This document shows, piece after piece, positions 19,701 through 31,200 of a stretch of DNA of 64,000 nucleotides. How positions within the stretch are numbered: position 1 is the first letter of the stretch; each line of letters starts with the position of its first letter. The position numbers and the translations under genes are program-made. This stretch comes from Belliella alkalica (lineage in GTDB: Bacteria > Bacteroidota > Bacteroidia > Cytophagales > Cyclobacteriaceae): positions 36,180-100,179 of the forward strand of contig NZ_JAKZGO010000017.1 of assembly GCF_022549785.1 (NCBI RefSeq), given 5' to 3'. The notes under the pieces were generated by a model. It made no database searches. It worked only from the letters and a program-made list of their open reading frames with translations, and was not told where the DNA came from.

Positions 19701-22700
19701 CACCACGGAAGTGGATTTTGATAGAACAAACATCGAGTACATTGAATTTTGGCTATTGGATCCATTTATTCAGGGTGAAAACGGTAGAGTTTTAGATGGT
19801 ATTTTCAATGAAAACAATACTACTGGAGGTAAATTAAGAATAAACCTAGGTGATGTATCCGAAGACATTATCAAAGACGGCAGACATGGCTTTGAAAATG
19901 GTCTTCCAGCTGATGGAGATCCAGCTTCGACTGCAACTACAGAATGGGGAAGAATCACACGAGAGCAATTCTTAATACCGGCATTTGACAACTCGGCTGA
20001 GGCCAGAGAAAATCAAGACATTGGTCTTGATGGATTAAAGAGCAGTGAAGAAGTCGAGTTTTTCAGAGATCGATTTATTAATAGACTCAATGTAAATCAG
20101 GCTGCATTGAATAGGATCTTGGAAGATCCTTCTGAGGATGACTTTCAATACTATCTTGATGAAAATCTTGACCAAAACAATGTCAAAATTCTTGAAAGGT
20201 ACAAAAAATTCAATGGTATGGAAGGTAATACGCCAGTGACAGCAAACCAAAACCTATCCTTTACCCCTTCTGGATCAAACCTTCCAAACAATGAAGATCT
20301 AAATAACGACAATACTATCAATGAAGTAGAAAGTTATTATGAATATGAATTGGACCTTCGTCCAGGGCAGCTTGAAGTTGGTAGAAATTATATTGTCGAT
20401 AAAGTGACTAGTAACCAAAGTGGAGATGAAGTAAACTGGTACTTGTTTAGGATTCCAGTAAGAAATCCAGACCGCATAGAAGGAGATATATCTGGCTTCA
20501 AATCAATTAGGTTTATGCGAACATATTTGACTGATTTTGAGCAACCAGTAGTCATGAGAATGGCAAACTTCAGACTTGTCGGTTCACAGTGGAGAGTATT
20601 TCAAGAGTCTCTTTTTGAAAGAGGCTTTTTTGAGATCCCAGAACCAGATGTTTCAAATTTGACAGTAGGAGTTGTCAATATTGAGGAAAACAGTCAAGGA
20701 AGTCCCACTCAAAGCCCCTATGTTCTTCCTCCTGGCATAACAAGAGATCGAGACAATCTTTCTACAGTCGAAAGACAATTGAACGAACAATCACTGAGAC
20801 TATGTGTAGAAGATCTACAATCTAGAGATGCAAGAGCTGTATTCAAAAATACAAGACAAGATTTAGTACAATTTGGCAGTATCAAAATGTTTTTCCACGC
20901 TGATAGTGATGATGCAGAAGATGGTGAATTGACTGCATTTTTGAGATTAGGCACTGATTATACAGACAACTATTATGAAATAGAGGTACCACTTTTGATT
21001 ACCCCAAAAGGAACTAGAGACCCTAGGCAAATCTGGCCTTTGGAAAATGAAATAGATATAGCAATTTCTGAAATAGTCGGCGTAAAAGTAGAAAGAGACG
21101 CTCAGCAATCCCCGTTGAACTTGCCGTTCACCAAAAATGTCAGACAATATAAAGTCACTGTAGTGGGTAGACCTGAGCTGAGCTTTGTTCAAGGAATGAT
21201 GATTGGGGTAAGAAACCCAGGTGAAACTGGATCTGCATCAAAATCTGTATGTATTTGGGCAAATGAACTCAGAGCAACTGGATTTAATGAATCTGCTGGG
21301 TGGGCAGCTAATGCAATTTTGAATACAAAAATTGCAGATGTAGCAACTATTTCTACTTCCATTCGTCACAACTCAATAGGTTTTGGAGGATTGGAGACAA
21401 GGTTATCACAAAGAGCAAGGCATTCTACCACACAATATGATATTTCGGCAAATGTGGCTTTGGAAAAACTTGTTCCAGAAGCACTCAATGTCAGTATTCC
21501 AATGTATATAAGTCTAGAAAACTCGACTACCAAACCAGAGTTTGACCCACTCAACGCTGATGTACCGTTTGAACTAGCGCTAAGTAAATTCAATACAGAT
21601 GCTGAAAGAGAATTATATCAATCACAGGTATTAGACCAAGTCAGACGAAGAAATATCGGCTTTACGAATGTTAGAAAAAATAAAAATCCAGAAAGAGAAA
21701 CTTCTAGAATATATGACTTAAGCAATTTTTCATTCTCTTATGCCTACGGTTCTGTTAGACAAAGTAATATCAACACAGAGTCATATGATTTTCAAACTTA
21801 TGTTGGAAATATAGCATATAACTATCAACCAAAACCCGTTGTACTTGAACCATTCAAAAACTCAACCTTATTTAGCGGGTCATATGGTAAATTAATGAAA
21901 GATTTCAACATTAATTTTGTCCCTAGCTCAGTATCAGCAAGGATTGATATGGACAGAAGGTTTATGCGCACGCAATATCGAAATGATGATTTGACAACTG
22001 ATGGAGTAGATCCATTTTTCCAAAAAAGTTTCTTTATCAATAGATTTTACAATGTCAACTGGGACTTGACAAAAAACCTAAGAGTTGATTTTATGAGTAG
22101 AGTATTAGCAATAGTAGACGAACCGGAAGGGGAGATTGATACGGACGCTAAGCTAGACTCTATTCGAAATAATATCAGAAGACTAGGTAGAACAACCAAT
22201 TACAATCACCGTTTGGATGTGAATTATAAGATTCCATTGAACAAAATCCCTTTATTGGATTGGATTAGTACTGATGTAAGGTATGCTGCTGACTATACTT
22301 GGATGACAGGAGCCATAGGCCAGAAAGATACCCTGGGAAATGTAATTCAGAACACAAGAGACAGGACTGTCACAGGTAAACTTGACTTTGTGAAACTCTA
22401 CAACAAAAGCGCCAAATACAAAGCCCTCACCGCACCAAAAAGACCTTCAATACCTGGTAGAACTGTGGTAAATGCTGAAGACACTATTGGGACTCCATTT
22501 ACCAATAAGCTTATCAAGTTTGCTACAATGATTAAGGATATCAACTTCAGGTATTCCATTGTTGAGGGTACATTTTTGCCTGGCTATATGGAAAATACAG
22601 GACTGCTTGGTTTGGATAGAAGCTTTCTAAATCCAGGCTTTGGCTTTATCCTAGGTAGCCAAGACCCAAGCATGAGATTTGGACTAGCCAATAATGGCCT

Positions 22701-23862
22701 TATCGCACCAAGCGCCGAGCTGACGCAACAGTTTAGACAAAATCAAGCTATAAATCTTCAAGTATCAGGTATTGCAGAACCATTCAGAGATTTCAGGGTT
22801 AATTTTGAAGCAAGAAAAAGAGAATCAGGTGAATACAGTGAGATATTTAGAAATTCGGAGACTAATCCAGGGCAATTTAGACCTATAAGCCCAAATAGAA
22901 TGGGAGGTTACAGCATAACATATTCAATGATCAAAACAACATTCTCCAGAGATGATCGGAACAACAACTCCCCTCTTTTCAATAATTTTGGCAGATATAG
23001 AGAAATCATCCAATCTAGATTGAATTCATCCAACCCTGGTGGAGAATATGCATTAAATGGGCAGGATGTCCTCGGGTTAGCATTCATTGCGGCCTATAGT
23101 GGTAAAGACCCAGAAAGTATGAATCTAAATCCTTTTCCAAAAATCCCACTTCCAAATTGGAGGTTGGACTACAAAGGACTTACTCAAATTCCAGCTTTAA
23201 GGGAGTACTTCTCAAGTATCAATATTACGCATGGGTATTCTTCCACTTATGAGGTGAGTAATTTCTCGAATTCCCTTCTATATCAAAATGGTCTAGAATT
23301 ATTCAATTCAATACAAAATATCCCTGGCGCCAGCCTAACAGATGATTTTGGACTTTATATCCCTATTTTTATACTAAACCAGGTGATTTTGACGGAACGT
23401 TTCTCCCCGTTGATAGGAGTAAACTTTCTGACAAAGGACAGACTAAATATATCAATTGAATATAATTCTGAAAGAAATCTAGGATTAAATTTCTCTAATG
23501 CCCAAGTGACAGAACAAAGAAGTAGAGACTTCGGATTTGATCTAGGTTATACCAAATCAGGTGTGAAAATACCTTTCAAAATACAAGGTAGACAAGAAGT
23601 ACTGAGTAATGATTTACAATTACGAATCAATACCAGAGTAGTAGACACAAGGCAAGTTCAAAGGAAAATCGAAGAAGGAAGCACGGTAACAAACGGGAAC
23701 CTCAACCTTCAAATAAGGCCGACTGTAGGATATGTTATCAACCAAAATCTAAATATCACTTTATATTTTGATCGAACGATCAATGATCCTAGAGTCACTA
23801 CTGCATTTAGAAGGAGTTCTACTGCATTTGGCGGACAATTAAGATTTAATTTAAGCCAATAG
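16732..23862 (+). CDS. sprA: T9SS outer-membrane translocon SprA (Sov)
   Basis: The very large outer-membrane barrel through which type IX secretion substrates leave the cell; 2376 residues, in the normal range. An N-terminal signal (hydrophobic [16 protein letters not shown], then NAQQ) precedes repeated SprA-type domains, for example [13 protein letters not shown]...[24 protein letters not shown] and [26 protein letters not shown]. The C-terminal part is rich in alternating aromatic strands and ends QLRFNLSQ. No ATG precedes the signal, so TTG at 16732 is taken as start. The ruvA-sprA-gcvH-vanZ-tonB order supports the call. porU and porV of the same system are at 34-38.6 kb. Confidence 0.95.
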   Translation: MNFCINFFLHVKSVRLFPLTILVVLLGGMSMPNLNAQQVAQDTTITKLDSLDKRRVLPSFLLWKNLNTNPLYPNQYQFRNIQSPFYPSSPRQERVQVELDSTLKYRIQDQIDSTDVNSGYIYDFDEYSKIEEFRLRQQYWRDRSRGSDGESAVSGRGLIPPLTTSPSFDRIFGGNEINITPTGYVNLDLGAIFRRVDNPSIPIRQQQNGGFNFNQQIQMSVNGSLGQKMKLGANFDSNNTFDFQNQLKLEYAGFDEDIIKSIEIGNVSMPVQNSLIQGAQNLFGVKTQLQFGKLFVTGVASTQRGRRDELVIEGGGQGRSFEIQGSEYDENRHFFLAHFFRDNYERWLRGLPQVLSGVNITRVEVYIMNRANNTETLRNFAAFIDLGEGQRIFRPGNPNVGTGTPGAPAANGSNLLYNNLNSNPAYRPFDTGSAAIESNLNLTRGSDFEQINGARKLAPTEFIFNRELGYISLTRKLQNDEVLAVSYEYTHNGNVYKVGELSEDYQNRPEDQIIFMKMLRPARINTRLPTWDLMMKNVYNLNANQIQRDGFQLQVIYRDDRTGLDNPSLLEGQNVKNIPLIRLTGLDNLNPQNDPSPDGNFDFIPGITIFPDRGMIVFPVLEPFGRTLQNLFLPNEGALIDKFVFDTLYRTTQADAELVTRLNKYFIRGRLTAGSASEIMLPGLNISPGSVIVMAGNIPLTEGVDFTIDYNIGRLNIINEGILQSGKRINISFEKADLVSFQTRSLLGTRLDYVFSDKFNLGGTFLYLNERPNITRIAAGSETLRNSMWGLDANFSDESRFLTKLADALPFTNTKEKSLVQFSGEFAQLIPGTSNRVNGEQAAYIDDFETAITAFNLGGAAAQNWHLASTPKTENDAFDLSSTTEDRLGNAYRRAKVAWYNIDNIFYRESGPGVPTNISREDRQNHYVRRVIPQEIFPRRDRDVIIVPEPLFEMAYFPSERGMYNYNTNLDSDGLLPNPRNNYGGVTRAITTEVDFDRTNIEYIEFWLLDPFIQGENGRVLDGIFNENNTTGGKLRINLGDVSEDIIKDGRHGFENGLPADGDPASTATTEWGRITREQFLIPAFDNSAEARENQDIGLDGLKSSEEVEFFRDRFINRLNVNQAALNRILEDPSEDDFQYYLDENLDQNNVKILERYKKFNGMEGNTPVTANQNLSFTPSGSNLPNNEDLNNDNTINEVESYYEYELDLRPGQLEVGRNYIVDKVTSNQSGDEVNWYLFRIPVRNPDRIEGDISGFKSIRFMRTYLTDFEQPVVMRMANFRLVGSQWRVFQESLFERGFFEIPEPDVSNLTVGVVNIEENSQGSPTQSPYVLPPGITRDRDNLSTVERQLNEQSLRLCVEDLQSRDARAVFKNTRQDLVQFGSIKMFFHADSDDAEDGELTAFLRLGTDYTDNYYEIEVPLLITPKGTRDPRQIWPLENEIDIAISEIVGVKVERDAQQSPLNLPFTKNVRQYKVTVVGRPELSFVQGMMIGVRNPGETGSASKSVCIWANELRATGFNESAGWAANAILNTKIADVATISTSIRHNSIGFGGLETRLSQRARHSTTQYDISANVALEKLVPEALNVSIPMYISLENSTTKPEFDPLNADVPFELALSKFNTDAERELYQSQVLDQVRRRNIGFTNVRKNKNPERETSRIYDLSNFSFSYAYGSVRQSNINTESYDFQTYVGNIAYNYQPKPVVLEPFKNSTLFSGSYGKLMKDFNINFVPSSVSARIDMDRRFMRTQYRNDDLTTDGVDPFFQKSFFINRFYNVNWDLTKNLRVDFMSRVLAIVDEPEGEIDTDAKLDSIRNNIRRLGRTTNYNHRLDVNYKIPLNKIPLLDWISTDVRYAADYTWMTGAIGQKDTLGNVIQNTRDRTVTGKLDFVKLYNKSAKYKALTAPKRPSIPGRTVVNAEDTIGTPFTNKLIKFATMIKDINFRYSIVEGTFLPGYMENTGLLGLDRSFLNPGFGFILGSQDPSMRFGLANNGLIAPSAELTQQFRQNQAINLQVSGIAEPFRDFRVNFEARKRESGEYSEIFRNSETNPGQFRPISPNRMGGYSITYSMIKTTFSRDDRNNNSPLFNNFGRYREIIQSRLNSSNPGGEYALNGQDVLGLAFIAAYSGKDPESMNLNPFPKIPLPNWRLDYKGLTQIPALREYFSSINITHGYSSTYEVSNFSNSLLYQNGLELFNSIQNIPGASLTDDFGLYIPIFILNQVILTERFSPLIGVNFLTKDRLNISIEYNSERNLGLNFSNAQVTEQRSRDFGFDLGYTKSGVKIPFKIQGRQEVLSNDLQLRINTRVVDTRQVQRKIEEGSTVTNGNLNLQIRPTVGYVINQNLNITLYFDRTINDPRVTTAFRRSSTAFGGQLRFNLSQ

Positions 23863-23914
23863 GTTTTATCATTTGAGTAAAGCTTGTATTTTTGAACATC
23901 CTAAAAAAAATAAT

Positions 23915-24292
23915 ATGAATTTCCCTAAAGAACTCAAGTACACGAATGACCATGAATGGGTTAAAATTGATGGTGATGTAGCAACTATCGGCATTACAGA
24001 ATTTGCTCAAAGAGAACTAGGTGATATTGTCTATGTAGAAGTAGAAACAGTTGGAGAAACAATCGCCACAGGTGAAATTTTCGGAACTGTAGAAGCTGTA
24101 AAAACAGTATCAGACCTTTTTATGCCATTAGAAGGTGAAATAGTTGAATTTAACGAGGAGTTGGAAGCATCTCCTGAAGTAGTCAATGAAGACCCATATG
24201 GAGCAGGCTGGATGATCAAAGTGAAAATATCAGGAGAGTTACCATCTGATTTACTTTCTTCTGAAGAATATTCTGAATTGGTTGGTGCTTGA
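23915..24292 (+). CDS. gcvH: Glycine cleavage system H protein
   Basis: The lipoyl carrier of the glycine cleavage system, shuttling the aminomethyl group between P, T and L proteins. 125 residues from the ATG at 23915 ([16 protein letters not shown]). The lipoylation site is the lysine in [13 protein letters not shown]. The C-terminal MIKVKIS segment is typical. A longer in-frame start at 23873 overlaps the likely leader. A TATTTTTG (-7-like) stands at 23887-23894, but no -33 partner is correctly spaced. The other gcv genes are elsewhere. Confidence 0.95.
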   Translation: MNFPKELKYTNDHEWVKIDGDVATIGITEFAQRELGDIVYVEVETVGETIATGEIFGTVEAVKTVSDLFMPLEGEIVEFNEELEASPEVVNEDPYGAGWMIKVKISGELPSDLLSSEEYSELVGA

Positions 24293-24677
24293 TAAAATCA
24301 CAAAATACAGATTACTTCCGGCGTTAATTTGGTCAATAATATTGTTTATTGCCATGCTAAGCCCAGGAAATAATTTTCCTAATACCCCAAATATTCCTTA
24401 CAAAGATAAGATCGTTCATTTCTTGTTGTTCTTTATATTGAACATAACGTGGATGAGAGTATGGATAATTGATAGTAACAAGAAAAAAAGAGATCGAAAA
24501 TTATTTACTAGTTATTTAGTTTTTGGAATAGTAATTGCTATATTAGTAGAGTATTTGCAAATGTATGTTCCTAATCGATCATTTGACTATTATGACATTG
24601 CCGCAAATATGCTTGGAGGTGCCGCTGGGATAATTTGTTTTTATATTTTATATAAGATAGATTCCAAACTTGTATAA
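24282..24677 (+). CDS. VanZ-like membrane protein
   Basis: 131 residues with four hydrophobic segments. The family signatures are seen: [13 protein letters not shown] after the first span and [24 protein letters not shown] before the last. VanZ was named for a teicoplanin-resistance gene, but members in Bacteroidota sit beside gcvH and have no proven function. Initiation is at TTG 24282 or GTG 24285, overlapping the gcvH stop by about 10 bases and implying translational coupling. Confidence 0.85.
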   Translation: MVLDKITKYRLLPALIWSIILFIAMLSPGNNFPNTPNIPYKDKIVHFLLFFILNITWMRVWIIDSNKKKRDRKLFTSYLVFGIVIAILVEYLQMYVPNRSFDYYDIAANMLGGAAGIICFYILYKIDSKLV

Positions 24678-24748
24678 GTAAAAATAAATAACTAGAATTG
24701 TTATCTCCAAACTGGAAGAAGTTAATAACCTTAATAAAGTAAACAACC

Positions 24749-25423
24749 ATGGAAGCTAAGAAGACACCAGAAGCTGACTTGACCAAAAGATCAGGAATGT
24801 TCTTGAATCTAGGTCTACTTGTTAGTGTTGGTCTAGTTCTATTTGCTTTTGAATACAAGTCTTTTGACGACAGAGATTTAAAAGATTTAGGACAGGTATC
24901 CGATGATTTTGAAGAATTATTGGACATTCCCATCACAGAACAACCACCACCGCCACCGCCACCGGTAGAGCAGCCTGTAATTCAGGAAATCCCTGATGAA
25001 ATTGAAATCGAAGAAAAAATTGAGGTCAATTTTGATGTGGATGTGAAAGAAGAAACAGTAATCAAAGAAGTTGTTATTTCTGACGCTCCTGTTGAAGAAA
25101 AAGCAGACGCTATTTTTGATGTTGTGGAAAATGCTCCAAACCCTCCAGGAGGTATGGAAGGTTGGAATCAGTATTTGAGCAAAAACCTCAAATATCCAAC
25201 CCAAGCTCGAAGAATGGGTATCGAAGGTACAGTATATGTTGTGTTTGTTGTAAATACTGATGGAACAATACAAGATGTCGATGTCTTAAGAGGAATTGGC
25301 GGAGGTTGCGATGAAGAAGCTATGAGAGTAGTAAAAGCAGCCCCTAAATGGGAGCCAGGAAAACAAAGAGGTAGACCTGTAAGAGTTAGAATGAGATTAC
25401 CAATCAGATTCAAACTTGGTTAA
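24749..25423 (+). CDS. Energy transducer TonB (paralogue 1)
   Basis: Couples the proton-motive force to outer-membrane transporters. 224 residues: a cytoplasmic start, one inner-membrane span (about 18-35, MFLNLGLLVSVGLVLFAFEY), a proline-rich run (EQPPPPPPPVEQP), an acidic linker and the TonB_C domain (KNLKYPTQARRMGIEGTVYV to the RMRLPIRFKLG end). It is closely similar over its whole length to the next gene (26358). exbB and exbD are not here. The gene closes the ruvA-sprA-gcvH-vanZ block and is followed by a clear terminator. Confidence 0.93.
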   Translation: MEAKKTPEADLTKRSGMFLNLGLLVSVGLVLFAFEYKSFDDRDLKDLGQVSDDFEELLDIPITEQPPPPPPPVEQPVIQEIPDEIEIEEKIEVNFDVDVKEETVIKEVVISDAPVEEKADAIFDVVENAPNPPGGMEGWNQYLSKNLKYPTQARRMGIEGTVYVVFVVNTDGTIQDVDVLRGIGGGCDEEAMRVVKAAPKWEPGKQRGRPVRVRMRLPIRFKLG

Positions 25424-25436
25424 TTAGATAAAAAAT

Positions 25437-25462
25437 AAAAAAGGACTTCGGTCCTTTTTTTT
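25437..25462 (+). terminator. Rho-independent terminator after tonB paralogue 1
   Basis: aaaaaaggac at 25437-25446, a TTCG loop, then gtcctttttt and further T residues to 25462. A stable tetraloop stem with a U tract, 13 bases past the stop. Confidence 0.92.
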
Positions 25463-26357
25463 ATGCTTACATTTTTACAACTTTTTACCATTCTCTTACA
25501 TGCACGTAGGCAATTATTATATTATTGCATAGCCGATTCAAGCTCAGATGTCCATGAAACCAGTGGCAAAGAAAATTAGGTCTATTCCTAGGAGCTATAT
25601 TGATGTGACTTATATTATCAATAGCCACTTGATATAATTCGATTACTTCTAGTGGCTATGTCAACAAAAGTCACCAACTGTTTTTGACCGCATTACATTT
25701 GAACACAAAAAGTACATTTGGTATATGACTATCCGCAAAGACACCTAAAAGTGAATTTTCACATGAAATCATTCAGATAATCATCGGCAGACGAACCGTA
25801 TGCAACAGCGGAATTAAAAGTATGTCCCAAATTATATGTGCATATTGGCCTAAAGTCAGACATGCATAATCTGGTATATGATTATCCGCAATCATGCCAC
25901 TAATCAATTAAACGATTGTTTTTTGGCAAACTGATACTCATTGATATTGGATATTTATTGATATTGGTTCGAAGTTACAGGTTAATTCAATTATTTAGAT
26001 TCTACTGGTATGAAAACGGATATACATAATCTGGTATTTTTGAAATGACTTTTTCAAACAGTATCAAAGTGAATCAAAATGATTAATTTATCATTGATAC
26101 TAATTAAAACTATACTGATTTTCACTAATTCGACATAGTATAATCACCACCAAAAGACATCAATTGAATAAGTTAAAATAGTCCTGTCAAAAAAGTTGAA
26201 TTTTTTATTATTAATAAATTAGTTAATACAATTTTTTATAACTAACTTTTATTTATTAAAACTTAAACTCTCATTAAAGATAGACAAATCACGTTAGAAG
26301 GCACTGTCAATACCAATAGCGGACTTCTAACTTAACATTCAACTAAAAGAAAAAATC
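25463..26357 (+). other. Non-coding, repeat-bearing spacer between the two tonB genes
   Basis: About 0.9 kb without a credible gene in any frame. It contains a 9-bp perfect hairpin (atagccact at 25621-25629 with agtggctat at 25651-25659), a lone 20-base piece (25719-25738) matching the left end of the dispersed 150-bp element with one mismatch, and one full copy of that element (25876-26026) framed by a 13-bp direct repeat. A short open stretch around 25550-25636 codes at most 29 residues and is not recognised. The last 200 bases, just before the second tonB gene, are very AT-rich and presumably hold its promoter, which I could not place. Confidence 0.7.
25876..26026 (+). mobile_element. Dispersed 150-bp MITE-like element, copy A
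   Basis: One of three near-identical copies (others at 54441 and 63366), and the same length (151 bases) as the third. The left end (TATCCGcaaTCATgCCacTA) and the reverse complement of the right end (TATCCGtttTCATaCCagTA) are imperfect terminal inverted repeats of about 25 bases. The core holds GATATTGG-type units. It has no open reading frame. The 13-mer cataatctggtat occurs on both sides (25865-25877 and 26025-26037), as a target duplication might. The mobile nature is inferred; no transposase is present. Confidence 0.65.
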
Positions 26358-27029
26358 ATGGAAATCAAGAAAACACCAAATGCAGACCTATCCACCAAAA
26401 CAGGGATGTTTTTCAATTTAGGCCTAGTTGTCAGCATTTCTCTAGCTCTATTTGCCTTCAATTACAAAGTCTATGATGCTAATGGTACAATTACCCAAAT
26501 ACAACAAAGCAACATTGATGATGAATTACTAGACATACCTATAACAGTTCAAGAGACGCCTCCTCCTCCGCCCATCGAACAGCCCATACTAAAAGAAGTA
26601 CCCAATGAAATAGAAATAGAAAAGATTGAGTTCGTAATTGATGTAGATACAAAAGATGAGTTAGTAATTCAGGATATCGAAATTACAGATACTCCAATCA
26701 TAGAAGATGCTGATGAGATTTTTGAATTTGTGGAATCAGCACCCACACCAGTAGGCGGTATGAGTGCCTGGAATAAGTATCTACAAAAAAACCTCAAATA
26801 TCCGACCCCAGCTAGACGAATGGGGATAGAGGGTACAGTCACAGTTGTCTTTGTGGTAAACACTGACGGCTCCTTGCAAGACATCGAAATTCTAAGAGGT
26901 CTCGATGGAGGATGCAATGAAGAGGCCATTAGGGTTATTAAAAACGCTCCAAGTTGGCAGCCTGGAAAACAAAGAGGAAGGCCAGTCAGAGTTCGAATGA
27001 GAATGCCAATAAAATTCAAATTAGGATAA
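26358..27029 (+). CDS. Energy transducer TonB (paralogue 2)
   Basis: 223 residues with the same plan as the gene at 24749: one membrane span near residues 18-35, a shorter proline run (ETPPPPPIEQP), an acidic linker and a TonB_C domain ending RMRMPIKFKLG. The C-terminal domains of the two differ at only about a quarter of positions, so this is a tandem duplicate that has diverged mainly in the linker. It is separated from the first copy by a terminator and the repeat-bearing spacer, so it must have its own promoter. A strong terminator follows. Confidence 0.92.
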   Translation: MEIKKTPNADLSTKTGMFFNLGLVVSISLALFAFNYKVYDANGTITQIQQSNIDDELLDIPITVQETPPPPPIEQPILKEVPNEIEIEKIEFVIDVDTKDELVIQDIEITDTPIIEDADEIFEFVESAPTPVGGMSAWNKYLQKNLKYPTPARRMGIEGTVTVVFVVNTDGSLQDIEILRGLDGGCNEEAIRVIKNAPSWQPGKQRGRPVRVRMRMPIKFKLG

Positions 27030-27040
27030 ATAAAACAAAA

Positions 27041-27083
27041 AAGAACCCGAGTAAAGTTAAAAAAATACTTTATTCGGGTTCTT
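27041..27083 (+). terminator. Rho-independent terminator after tonB paralogue 2
   Basis: aagaacccgagtaaagt at 27041-27057 pairs with actttattcgggttctt at 27067-27083, 16 of 17 positions, around a short A-rich loop. A long, strong stem 11 bases past the stop; the flanking A and T tracts are short. The rest of the gap to 27340 shows nothing recognisable. Confidence 0.85.
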
Positions 27084-27340
27084 CATTGGAATCAAATCAA
27101 AAAGCCCTAAAAAGACAATTTACAATTCAACTTGCAAAAAACAATTATGGCTCTTTGTTGCGAAATTTAAAGATGTGGTGATATACCACTTGGCCAAAAG
27201 CCATTTAAATTATGTATTAAATATAATTAATGAATCCGTTGACTATTCCGCTACATACAGGTCTCTCCTGTGGACTGTTGACAGTTTCAAGAAATTTAAT
27301 TTGTAGAATTGAATTACAGTTATCATTACGGAAAATCATA

Positions 27341-28219
27341 TTATAATATATTCAGTGCTTGCTCCTTGATTTTTTCAAGTTCATCCTTCATTACAATGAC
27401 ATGCTTTTGAATGCTTGCATCATTTGCTTTGGAACCAATTGTATTGATTTCCCTACCTATTTCTTGACTAATAAAACCTAACTTTTTCCCTTGATTGGTA
27501 TCTTCATCTAAGTTTTTTTGAAAGTAATCTAAGTGAGTACCGAGTCTAACTATTTCTTCAGTGATATCTACTTTCTCGAAGTAATATATCAACTCCTGCT
27601 CAAACCTGTTTTTATCAAAATCATTCTCTTCTAGCCAATCTTTAAAGTTATTTCTAATCCTCTGCCTAATTCGATCTTTCCTAATAGGATCTTCTTTTTC
27701 AACGTTCCTGAGGCCTTCTTTGATAATGCTCAAATTTTCATTGAATTTTTTCTCCAAAACATTTCCTTCATCTGTCCTGAAAGCATCGCACTTTACCAAA
27801 GCTTGCTGAATTACATCTTTGACCACATTCCATTCTTCACCAACAGCAACTTTTTCAGTAGATTGAGTCATCACATTTGGTGATTGGACTGCTAGCTTAA
27901 ACACATCACTAGTGTTGGCCCCGACTAAGTTTGCCATAGCCAAATATCGATGGTAATAACCAGCAAAAAGAGTCTCATCAAACCCAACTGGAAGTTCTTC
28001 TCCTGACTTTCTGCTGAAGTCAATGGAAATATTTACTTTTCCTCTTTCAAGAATAGCACTGACTATATTTCGGATTTCTAGCTCTTTGTCAGAAAACTGT
28101 TTTGGACTTCTAATTGAAAGATCCAGAAATTTTGAATTTAACGTTTTCACTTCTACACTGACAACGAAAGTATCATCTTCAAAACTGGCTAAACCGTAGC
28201 CTGTCATTGATTTAATCAT
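27341..28219 (-). CDS. YicC/YloC family endoribonuclease
   Basis: 292 residues, full family length. It shows the YicC N-terminal signature MIKSMTGYGLASFED, then VEVKTLNSKFLDLSIR, and the DUF1732 C-terminal block with EELIYYFEKVDITEE, LGTHLDYF, GKKLGFISQEIGREINTIGSKANDA. YicC proteins have been characterised as endoribonucleases in E. coli and B. subtilis; the RNA target here is unknown. It begins 19 bases after the stop of the upstream (minus-strand) large outer-membrane gene. gmk, its usual neighbour, is not in the window. Confidence 0.9.
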   Translation of the reverse strand: MIKSMTGYGLASFEDDTFVVSVEVKTLNSKFLDLSIRSPKQFSDKELEIRNIVSAILERGKVNISIDFSRKSGEELPVGFDETLFAGYYHRYLAMANLVGANTSDVFKLAVQSPNVMTQSTEKVAVGEEWNVVKDVIQQALVKCDAFRTDEGNVLEKKFNENLSIIKEGLRNVEKEDPIRKDRIRQRIRNNFKDWLEENDFDKNRFEQELIYYFEKVDITEEIVRLGTHLDYFQKNLDEDTNQGKKLGFISQEIGREINTIGSKANDASIQKHVIVMKDELEKIKEQALNIL

Positions 28220-28238
28220 AAATTAGCAAATAAATAAA

Positions 28239-31200
28239 TTAGAAATTATACCCTAAGGTAACATAAAATTTTAGATCTTGATTTTGATAATTTCTGATCG
28301 GCCTTGCTAAATCAAATTTAACGTAATAATTCAACAGGACTGTTCTAAGTCCAGCACCATAACTTTGAAGCCATGGATTATTAAAATTATTTAGAGTTAT
28401 CAAAAACGGAGAACCCTCTGAATCAATAACTTCTGTATTCTGATCATTGATACGTTCCCAAGGTGGTGAATCATTCCAAGAAGTTCCAACATCATAGAAC
28501 GCTACCAACTGAAAGTTCTTAATAAAATTCGAAGTGATATTTCCTCTTGACAAATATGAAAACAAAGGTATTCTCAACTCCGAAGAAAATGTCACTACAT
28601 TCTTGCCCCTAATTTCATCGTAATCATACCCTCTCAAGTCAACAAATTCAGCAAATAAAATATTGGAGTTTTCAACCCCTCCTGAATTCCTAACTGGCGA
28701 AGCTTCTGGCCTATTCGTAGGTGGCCTATAAAACTGATTGAAAAGCCAGTTATCCATACCTCCGACTAAATATGATTGAGGGTTTTTTCCAAAAAATGAT
28801 CCAGCGAATAACCTCGTTGCAAAAGTGATATTCTTATGGATTTTTTGATAATTCCTTAAATCCAAGTAAGCGTTTGTAAATGACCTTTCTCCAGCATTCA
28901 AACCTTGGTAGTGAACAGCACCTATTTTACCTTTCAATCCCTGCTGCATATACAAGCCAAGCTGCTGGGTTTTATCTACCACAAATTCTACTTTGGCGCC
29001 AGCATAGTTTACATCAAATCTGTTTTGCTCTGGTACAGTCCCCCGCAATATTGAATCAGAATTCAAATTAAAATATTGACTTTTTGCAAAGAATGGTGCT
29101 GCCATGACTCTACTATGGACAGAAAAGGGATATGAAAAACCTAACTCAGCTTTTGTCAAAACGTATTTCTGAAATGTAAGGTCACCTTCTGTTACTTGAA
29201 TCGATCGCCTGTCAAACCTAGCCCTAAGGTCAACTCTTTGTTTGAGGTATTGATAATCGAAGAAAATATCACTGCCTGATCTAAAGTCCAAGGTAGCCAT
29301 TATACCACCTTCAAATAAATGATTCTCAAGTAAATCAGACATTTTACCATTCAAACTTATACCAAAACCTCTGAGAGGATCAACCACAAACGTAGTCTTC
29401 AGGCTGTTTGTGATGAATTGGGGAGTCATTTTTTGTGGCCCAGTGACTGTCTTTCTCAAACTCTGTCTCCTAAAATTATCAAGTAGGCTACTTCTTGCTT
29501 GTAGTTGTGACAAACCTGTAACCGGCTGACTTATCACAGGAATAGTATCAAATGTGTAATTTTCGGTGTCAATACCTCCACGTCTTTCAAACCTTAGCTT
29601 CTCTGTATTGATACTTCCTGTAGTATTCCCTACAATTGGAGGGATACTATCTAGAATTGGTTCTGATACGGTTGTTTGAGGTGCTCTTGTGACCCCTGTG
29701 TTAGTTTGGGGAGTCCTACCTCCTATCATCAGATCTTCCAATCTAATATTCAAAGTTGAATCTCTTTTAACTTCTTCAATCACAATTGGTGCCCTCTGAT
29801 CCTCTGACTGATCATTCCTACCCACTTCTTGTTGTTCTATTCTTCTGGAGCTCAACCTTTCATTTAGCACTTTTGCCTGCTGAATCTGAACCCTCGGAGT
29901 GCTTGGCGTAAATTGATCTGTATTTGTATAAGGTTCCATTACCAATACACTTTGATTACCGTCTCTATAAGAATAGGCAATCCTATTTAGACGAGCAGAG
30001 TAGTCAAATGCCTCAAGACTTTTATTGAATGCGGATACCTGGCTAGCTATAGAGCCATTGACACTCATTCTCATTAAGTTCATGATACCGCTTTGATCGC
30101 TCAAATGTAGTATAAAGTTACCGTTGAGTACGGATGCTTTAATATTCTTATTATTACTATTAGTCAATTTGCTAGTAACTTCTGTAGAATCTGTTATATC
30201 GATTCTAAATAGATTAAAATAATTAGGAAGCTGCCTTACATCAGGGTATCTGGTCAATACAGAATCTGGTAACTCAGTGAAATTAGAGGAAAAAATAATT
30301 GTAGAATCATTTAAAAAAACTGGATCAATATTGTCGAAAACATCATTTGTCAATCGCTTACCTACGCCCCTAACGTTTAGCGAGAATATATCTGTTTTTC
30401 CATTATTAGATATTGCTGAAACAACCATATTCCTTCCTGAAGAATTATAATCGATACTCAAGATCTGGGTAATATTTCTAAGAAATATTTTATCTTGACT
30501 TGATCCATCAATTGCCCTCAAAATCAGAGATGTTGTCCCCCTTTTATAGGAAGCTATTGCCAAATTCAAGGTGTCTTTCCAAGCTATTACAGGACTAGTC
30601 AAGTTGGCAGGCTGATCCGAGGATCTACTTCCACCCGAAAAAATGGTTCTCTCTCTATTATTACTTAGTTCGCGAACTTGTATTTTAAACTTTCCTCCGT
30701 TGTTTATAACATAAGCTAAATGTTTACCATCTGGGCTGAATTTTATATCATTGATAATTCCTAGCTGCGATGACTTCGTTTGGTTGATGACGTTATTTTG
30801 ATTGTAATCTTTAAACGTCGTCAGTACTGGCGCATTGGTTTGAATATAAAACTGTTTCCACTGTTCTCTAAATGCATTATAATTTAACCCTATTGTATTA
30901 GCAATGCTATTTTCTTCATTTCGATTGATCCTACTTAGGTTGAGAATACTTGAAATATATCTTCTCCCATACTTTTCTGAAATGAAATTCCATATAGATT
31001 GACCTACTAATGCAGCTTCTTTTTCCTGTAATCTATGAAATTTGTTTTTCTTTTCATTTTTGAAATAGTGTCTGATATAGTCATCCATTTCCATACTCCA
31101 TCCATGTGCAATATACATTGCAGCACCTTCTATATACCATTCAGGAAAGCTATTTATCAAATTAGACTGAAAAGCATCCGCTATGGTCGATCCATATAGC

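Noticed and set aside
24001..24292. Glycine riboswitch near gcvH
   Set aside because: The 52 bases between sprA and gcvH are too few and show no glycine aptamer pattern.
25550..25636. Possible 29-residue gene or transposase fragment in the tonB spacer
   Set aside because: Very short, no ribosome-binding or family signature, and the frame closes on both sides.
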